Below are positions 15,902 through 19,006 of a stretch of DNA of 19,006 bases, in pieces. The stretch comes from Vulcanisaeta sp. JCM 16161 (lineage in GTDB: Archaea > Thermoproteota > Thermoprotei > Thermoproteales > Thermocladiaceae): positions 1 to 19,006 of the forward strand of contig NZ_BBDO01000013.1 in the NCBI RefSeq assembly GCF_001316285.1, in the 5' to 3' direction. Within the stretch, counting starts at the first letter, position 1. Every line of letters starts with the position of its first letter. The notes beneath the pieces were generated by a model. That model did not search any database, was not told the DNA's origin, and worked only from the letters and a program-made list of their open reading frames with translations. Position numbers and translations under genes: made by a program.

Positions 15902-16999
15902 TTACCTTTTAATGACTCTGGGGATTAACCCGGCCCTAATTGCGTGGTCTACGAGGACTATGGCTGTCATGGCCTCGGCAGCCAGTATGGCCTTTGGCGC
16001 CGTTGACACGTCATAACGCCCCTTAAAGGTTATCGTAGTCTCCACCATCTTCTCTAGGTCCACTGTCCTCTGCACCTTCCTAATGCTGGGTGTCGGCTTG
16101 AAGGCGACCCTAAACCTAATGGGCTCACCAATGCTCATGCCGCCGAGCATCCCACCAACTGTTGGTCTCAAGCCTTGGCCTACCATCCCTAAGCACTATT
16201 TGGTCATTAGCCTCACTACCCTCATCCTAGCCAGCCTAAAGCCAAGCCCAAACTCAACACCAACGGCACTACCTATCGACATAACCGCCTTCGCCAAATC
16301 AGCCTTTAATTTATCAAAGACGGGCTCACCAAGCCCCGGCGGAACCTCCGTGGTTATTACCTCCCCAATACCACCAACGCTATCGCCATCCCTAGCCGCG
16401 CTTATTAGCACATCTATGGCCTTCCTCATGGCGTCATCATCAACCATGGGCAGCGGCTTCTCCCAGGCCTTAACAACATCCTCGAAGGTGTAATCCTCCC
16501 TGGAAATAGCCACACCACCAAGCTCTACCAGGTGGCTCGCCACCTCAACATTTATCGTCTGCCTAAGCACGGCCTTCGCAATCGCCCCAGCCACCACCCT
16601 AGCCACAGTCTCCCTACCGCTAGCCCTACCGCCACCCCTATGGTCATAAAACCTACCAAACTTCAGGTAGTAGGCTAAATCGGCATGGCCCGGCCTAGGC
16701 CTCATCCAAAGCTCACTGTAGTAGTCCGAAATAGCCCTCCTATTCCAAACAACAACCGCTACTGGCGTACCTTCGGTAAACCCATCCTTAACCCCAGACA
16801 GTATTTGAAACTCCTCATCCTCACACCTAGGATTAAGAATCGGCAACTGACAAAAACGCCTCCTCTCAAGCTCCCTCCTGATAAGGGACTCATCAATAGC
16901 CACACCAGCCGGAACACCATCAACCACAACCCCCACAGCAGGTCCATGGCTCTCCCCAAAGGTCACAACCCTAAACACACGCCCAAAGACACTACCCAT
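15902..16999 (-). CDS. aroC: Chorismate synthase, two frameshifts near residue 260-285
   Basis: This enzyme makes chorismate from 5-enolpyruvylshikimate-3-phosphate with reduced FMN, the last shikimate-pathway step. Diagnostic motifs are [18 protein letters not shown] near the N-terminus, [17 protein letters not shown] and [20 protein letters not shown] in the first half, and [20 protein letters not shown] in the second. The frame from ATG 16999 (a TTG at 17002 is also in frame) runs to MRVVRLMTK. One added G near 16221 gives [20 protein letters not shown], the expected continuation, and a second shift near 16160 joins TNS to GGMLGGM. The C-terminus, [18 protein letters not shown], is normal; repaired length is about 366 aa. 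As this is a core biosynthetic gene, the shifts may well be sequence errors. GTTTATATAG at 17021-17030 is a good TATA box for the ATG at 16999. Confidence 0.88.
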
Positions 17000-17020
17000 C
17001 AAACCAACGCACTATTTAAC

Positions 17021-17030
17021 CTATATAAAC
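17021..17030 (-). promoter_or_regulatory. TATA box of chorismate synthase
   Basis: GTTTATATAG on the minus strand is 22-31 bases before ATG 16999 and so supports that start with a leaderless transcript. Confidence 0.5.
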
Positions 17031-17060
17031 ATTCAATTAAGGGCAAAAAGACGCAAAAAC

Positions 17061-17066
17061 TTAAAA
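17061..17066 (+). promoter_or_regulatory. TATA-like box of tRNA-Gly(CCC)
   Basis: TTAAAA begins 29 bases upstream of the tRNA, in the context AACTTAAAATCCCAA, matching the box of tRNA-Gly(GCC) in both sequence and spacing. Confidence 0.6.
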
Positions 17067-17089
17067 TCCCAATTACCGTTATATAAGTC

Positions 17090-17168
17090 GCGGCCGTCGT
17101 CTAGACTGGTCTAGGATGGCGGCCCCCCGAGCCGCAGAACCCGGGTTCAAATCCCGGCGGCCGCACCA
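17090..17168 (+). tRNA. tRNA-Gly(CCC) with C at position 33
   Basis: A complete cloverleaf: acceptor GCGGCCG/CGGCCGC, D arm GTCT/GGAT, anticodon stem GCGGC/GCCGC, T arm CCGGG-TTCAAAT-CCCGG, discriminator A at 17165 and encoded CCA at 17166-17168. The anticodon loop is CCCCCGA, so the anticodon is CCC and the nearly universal U33 is C. Compared with the tRNA-Gly(GCC) at 612-690, the loop differs by T33 to C and G34 to C; there are three other differences, in positions near 9, the D loop and the T loop. No intron is present. The reverse strand of this gene is read as the last residues of the overlapping minus-strand frame. Confidence 0.94.
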
Positions 17169-17517
17169 CGCGGGTTGTTGGTGTGTTTTGTTTGTTTTGG
17201 GTCCGTGGGCTTTGGGTGGGGCAGTTCAGCCTTTTGATCGCCCTTGCTATCGCCCTTGCCCTCCTTTCCTTGCCCTCGCTGGCTGCCTCCTCGAGCATTC
17301 TCCTAAGCGCCTCACAGACTCTCTTCGTGAGTTCTTGGTCCCTCTCGATTACGTACATGCCTATGTAGACCTCGAAGTCGCCGCCGCCAGGCCTCAGCCC
17401 AGCGTCGTAGCCAACCCTCTTTAACAACTTCAAAATCGCCATCGCATCCCCATAGTCCCTACGCCACACCCTGAGCTCTACTGTGCCGTTGTTGTTCACG
17501 TGGACGTTCATCCTCAC
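17101..17517 (-). CDS. Small companion protein of the PaRep2-type gene
   Basis: The frame starts at GTG 17517, overlapping the stop of the upstream PaRep2-type gene in GTGA, so the pair is translationally coupled. Residues 1-97 look like a real small alpha/beta protein: VHVNNNGTVELRVWRRDYGD, AMAILKLLKRVGYDAGLRPG, GGDFEVYIGMYVIERD, then a charged helix. I do not recognise a domain of known function. The last 20 or so residues (VVRPPGFEPGFCGSGGRHP) are simply the antisense of tRNA-Gly(CCC), an arrangement often seen as an annotation artefact, so the gene probably lost or never had its own terminator here. The natural C-terminus may lie near residue 100-115. Its position against the tRNA 3' end suggests the element inserted beside the tRNA. 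Confidence 0.6.
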   Translation of the reverse strand: MRMNVHVNNNGTVELRVWRRDYGDAMAILKLLKRVGYDAGLRPGGGDFEVYIGMYVIERDQELTKRVCEALRRMLEEAASEGKERRARAIARAIKRLNCPTQSPRTQNKQNTPTTRVVRPPGFEPGFCGSGGRHPRPV

Positions 17518-18701
17518 GCCGGCAACCTCGATTGATGACCTGCCAAGTGCTTGGGCTCCATGCCCGCCAACGCCATTAAACGCCTAGGCTTCTCGGCATC
17601 GGGCAATTGAGCCAAGTCCTCGATCAATGCCTTGACTGTTTTATCGCCGAGCATTTTCCTAGCCAGCTCGACGGCTTTGGAAGTCCAAACTGTGTAGGCT
17701 ACGGCATACCCATTATCACTGCCCAACCTAAACCCTAGGCCCTCCAGTCTCTTTATCGCGTTCCTCCACAACCCGAGCTTTGACTTGCCCATGGTGAGCC
17801 CAACTCTCTTTTTCTTAATATTTACATCGCCATCGCCGAGCACTGCATACAGCGTGAATGTTGGGAACTCCTCATCGCCGAGCCTGCCCGCTTCCTCAGC
17901 GACGTCGGACTTGCTTTTGAACACGCCCCTGTGGTCAGTAGCCCTTAATTGCCAGGTAACGCCCACATCACCATCATTTATGCCTAGACCGCTTATGCGC
18001 ATGCGGTTCTTCCCAGGCCAAGCAGTTAGCCAAGCGATGGCTTGCCATAGCTGTGTAGTGCCCATCTTTGGATAGCCCTCCTCATCAATCGAGCCATCGG
18101 TCAATAATAAGCCGCACTGCATAGCCCTAAGCCTATTGCCACTGAAGAGTTTGGGCACGACAACGTTGATGCCCCTGAGGCCAGTGAGCGATATTTGCAT
18201 TGTTATACTCCCTGACCCAGCGACCCTCGCCATTTCAATCGCCAAGCCATCCGTGTATAGGCGTGCCGTGAACGACTTATCCTTATCAAATGGTTCACCG
18301 CTAATGATTATCTTCGTCCCGCCACTCCTTAGTTTATTGATTAGCTCCTCGAGCTCCTGCCTGTAGGTGCTTAGCCACCTCTCCCTTGCCCGCTTTAGTA
18401 GCCTCAGCATTTCCTTGCCAATGTCGAGCATCGCCCTTCTTAGGTTTGCAATGCCTTCGTCGTTGCCCTCCCCAATCTTCGCTTTAACCCTCTGCAGCCA
18501 GTTGCCTAGGGCATTGATTGCGTTGTCGAACGGCGTTGCCGATTCACTGAGCAGTACGGCTCTGTGCCTCTCGACCCTAATCATGAACTCATTGATTAGC
18601 CTCATGGTTTCCTCAACGACCCTCGGGTCATCAACTTCCTCAACGCACTCAAGCCTCCTCGAGCCACTGACCCTCCTACCCCAACAAATCCCTAGAGCCA
18701 T
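17514..18701 (-). CDS. PaRep2b-type protein with two LAGLIDADG-like motifs
   Basis: A 395-aa protein of the PaRep2 repeated family of Thermoproteales (PaRep2b-like, assigned from memory of family features). Residues about 25-125 form a charged helical region. Two blocks look like LAGLIDADG motifs of homing endonucleases: AMQCGLLLTDGSIDEEG at about 193-209, and FTLYAVLGDGDVNIKKKRVG at 282-301, about 90 residues apart, as expected for a two-repeat enzyme. The second is followed by KLGLWRNAIKRLEGLGFRL and YTVWTSKAVELARKML, the usual post-motif pattern. The acidic residue before G is D in both. The start is uncertain: ATG 18701 is the first in frame, but the frame is open for nine more codons, and relatives may be longer at the N-terminus. 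It is coupled to the small downstream gene. The frame is intact. Confidence 0.68.
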   Translation of the reverse strand: MALGICWGRRVSGSRRLECVEEVDDPRVVEETMRLINEFMIRVERHRAVLLSESATPFDNAINALGNWLQRVKAKIGEGNDEGIANLRRAMLDIGKEMLRLLKRARERWLSTYRQELEELINKLRSGGTKIIISGEPFDKDKSFTARLYTDGLAIEMARVAGSGSITMQISLTGLRGINVVVPKLFSGNRLRAMQCGLLLTDGSIDEEGYPKMGTTQLWQAIAWLTAWPGKNRMRISGLGINDGDVGVTWQLRATDHRGVFKSKSDVAEEAGRLGDEEFPTFTLYAVLGDGDVNIKKKRVGLTMGKSKLGLWRNAIKRLEGLGFRLGSDNGYAVAYTVWTSKAVELARKMLGDKTVKALIEDLAQLPDAEKPRRLMALAGMEPKHLAGHQSRLPA

Positions 18702-18796
18702 GAGCCATCCAATGATTGACTCCCAACAGAACTAATAAGCCACTGCCGAATCGATGCTGGGTTAGCTTGAGTAGACAATTAAGAGGAGGACCGTAG

Positions 18797-18821
18797 TCCG
18801 CGTTGGCGGTGAGGACGCGGA
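18797..18821. repeat. Strong hairpin, 7-base stem
   Basis: TCCGCGT (18797-18803) pairs perfectly with ACGCGGA (18815-18821) around an 11-base loop. It touches the left end of the inverted-repeat element. Confidence 0.5.
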
Positions 18822-18978
18822 ACAATGGACAGCAATCCCCAGAGGCAAGTGGGTATTGCCCGGTCTTTGCCGGGTCTTTGCTGAACAATTTCCTCGAATT
18901 TCGAGGGAAAATCGCCAATTGGTTCTTGAGAAATAAAGAACATTGGTTTGTTTTGGCTTGGGGTTGCTGTCCATTGTT
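18821..18978. repeat. 158-base element with 22-base terminal inverted repeats and central palindrome
   Basis: The left end AACAATGGACAGCAATCCCC (continuing AG, 18821-18842) and the reverse complement of the right end, AACAATGGACAGCAACCCCA (continuing AG, 18957-18978), match at 20 of 22 bases. A near-perfect palindrome (TTTCCTCGAA facing TTCGAGGGAAA, 18889-18910) has the same centre as the element, about 18899.5. Direct repeats CCCGGTCTTTG and CCGGGTCTTTG lie side by side in the left half. The layout suits a MITE-like element, a transposon end, or a structured RNA or DNA site. No target-site duplication is obvious. Confidence 0.5.
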
Positions 18979-19006
18979 TCATGCTTTGCCGTTGCGTCTT
19001 CCTCAT

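Larger units (their letters stand above)
18702..19006. other. Region without a convincing gene; holds hairpin and inverted-repeat element
   Basis: Minus-strand frames cross this stretch (one from ATG 19006), but their translations, rich in Q, P and R, show no family signature. The structure instead is repetitive: a hairpin at 18797-18821 and a 158-base inverted-repeat element at 18821-18978. A 5' part of the PaRep2-type gene could originally have lain here. Confidence 0.4.

Noticed and set aside
17116..17424. Plus-strand frame starting inside tRNA-Gly(CCC).
   Set aside because: Its first residues are the tRNA itself and the remainder is antisense to the PaRep2 companion gene.
18779..19006. 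Minus-strand frame from ATG 19006 as a gene.
   Set aside because: It runs through the inverted repeats and hairpin, has no recognisable domain, and its codon pattern differs from genes in the window.
1..19006. CRISPR arrays or cas genes.
   Set aside because: No regularly spaced 24-37-base direct repeats with unique spacers are visible and no Cas motifs appear in any frame.

Overview
The window looks like chromosome of a hyperthermophilic archaeon of the order Thermoproteales, most likely near Vulcanisaeta or Caldivirga. The basis is the presence of PaREP1 and PaRep2 families (first known from Pyrobaculum), an aldehyde:ferredoxin oxidoreductase gene, a Sulfolobus-type 2-keto-3-deoxy-D-arabinonate dehydratase, TATA-type promoters about 25-30 bases upstream of leaderless starts, and heavy AGG/ATA codon use. 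The genus is inferred from memory of these families, not from a search.

Layout, left to right. 1-363 (-): incomplete coiled-coil gene with a histidine heptad ladder. 612-690 (-): tRNA-Gly(GCC). 716-1217 (-): DUF309 gene with a possible frameshift in an A7 run. 1319-4513 (-): sugar ABC transporter operon (binding protein with two frameshifts, then two permeases; no ATPase). 4727-6216 (+): split UxaA-type sugar-acid dehydratase. 6208-6588 (-): small aspartyl-protease-like protein. 6615-7504 (-): 3-hydroxyisobutyrate/tartronate-semialdehyde dehydrogenase family. 7598-8584 (+): molybdopterin-binding protein, frameshifted. 8581-9472 (-): HEPN/nucleotidyltransferase pair, HEPN frameshifted. 9726-14748: two PaREP1 genes (+), a tungsten aldehyde oxidoreductase in pieces (+), chimeric remnants of a TPP enzyme and a dehydrogenase (-), and two further PaREP1 genes (-), one of them clearly dead. 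14782-15657 (-): KdaD-like dehydratase. 15902-16999 (-): chorismate synthase, frameshifted. 17090-17168 (+): tRNA-Gly(CCC). 17101-18701 (-): PaRep2-type two-gene element. 18797-18978: hairpin and a symmetrical inverted-repeat element.

The metabolic genes fit together. A sugar transporter, a UxaA-family dehydratase, a beta-hydroxyacid dehydrogenase, a KdaD-type dehydratase and an aldehyde oxidoreductase suggest uptake and non-phosphorylative oxidation of sugars or sugar acids (pentoses or aldonates/uronates). The molybdopterin-binding protein may support the tungstopterin enzyme. The exact substrate cannot be read from sequence.

The most striking property of the window is its reading-frame damage. 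About ten genes are split by frameshifts, and about nineteen of these are repaired by restoring one base in a short run of identical bases, with protein motifs otherwise intact. That pattern suggests sequencing or assembly error at least as strongly as gene decay. The PaREP1 copy at 14285-14748 (two nonsense codons) and the chimeric remnants at 13062-13710 look like true decay. I found no clearly new defence or other system. The best leads are the LAGLIDADG-like motifs in the PaRep2 protein, the inverted tRNA-Gly pair with a C33 anticodon loop, the symmetrical PaREP1 flanks, and the 158-base palindromic element.
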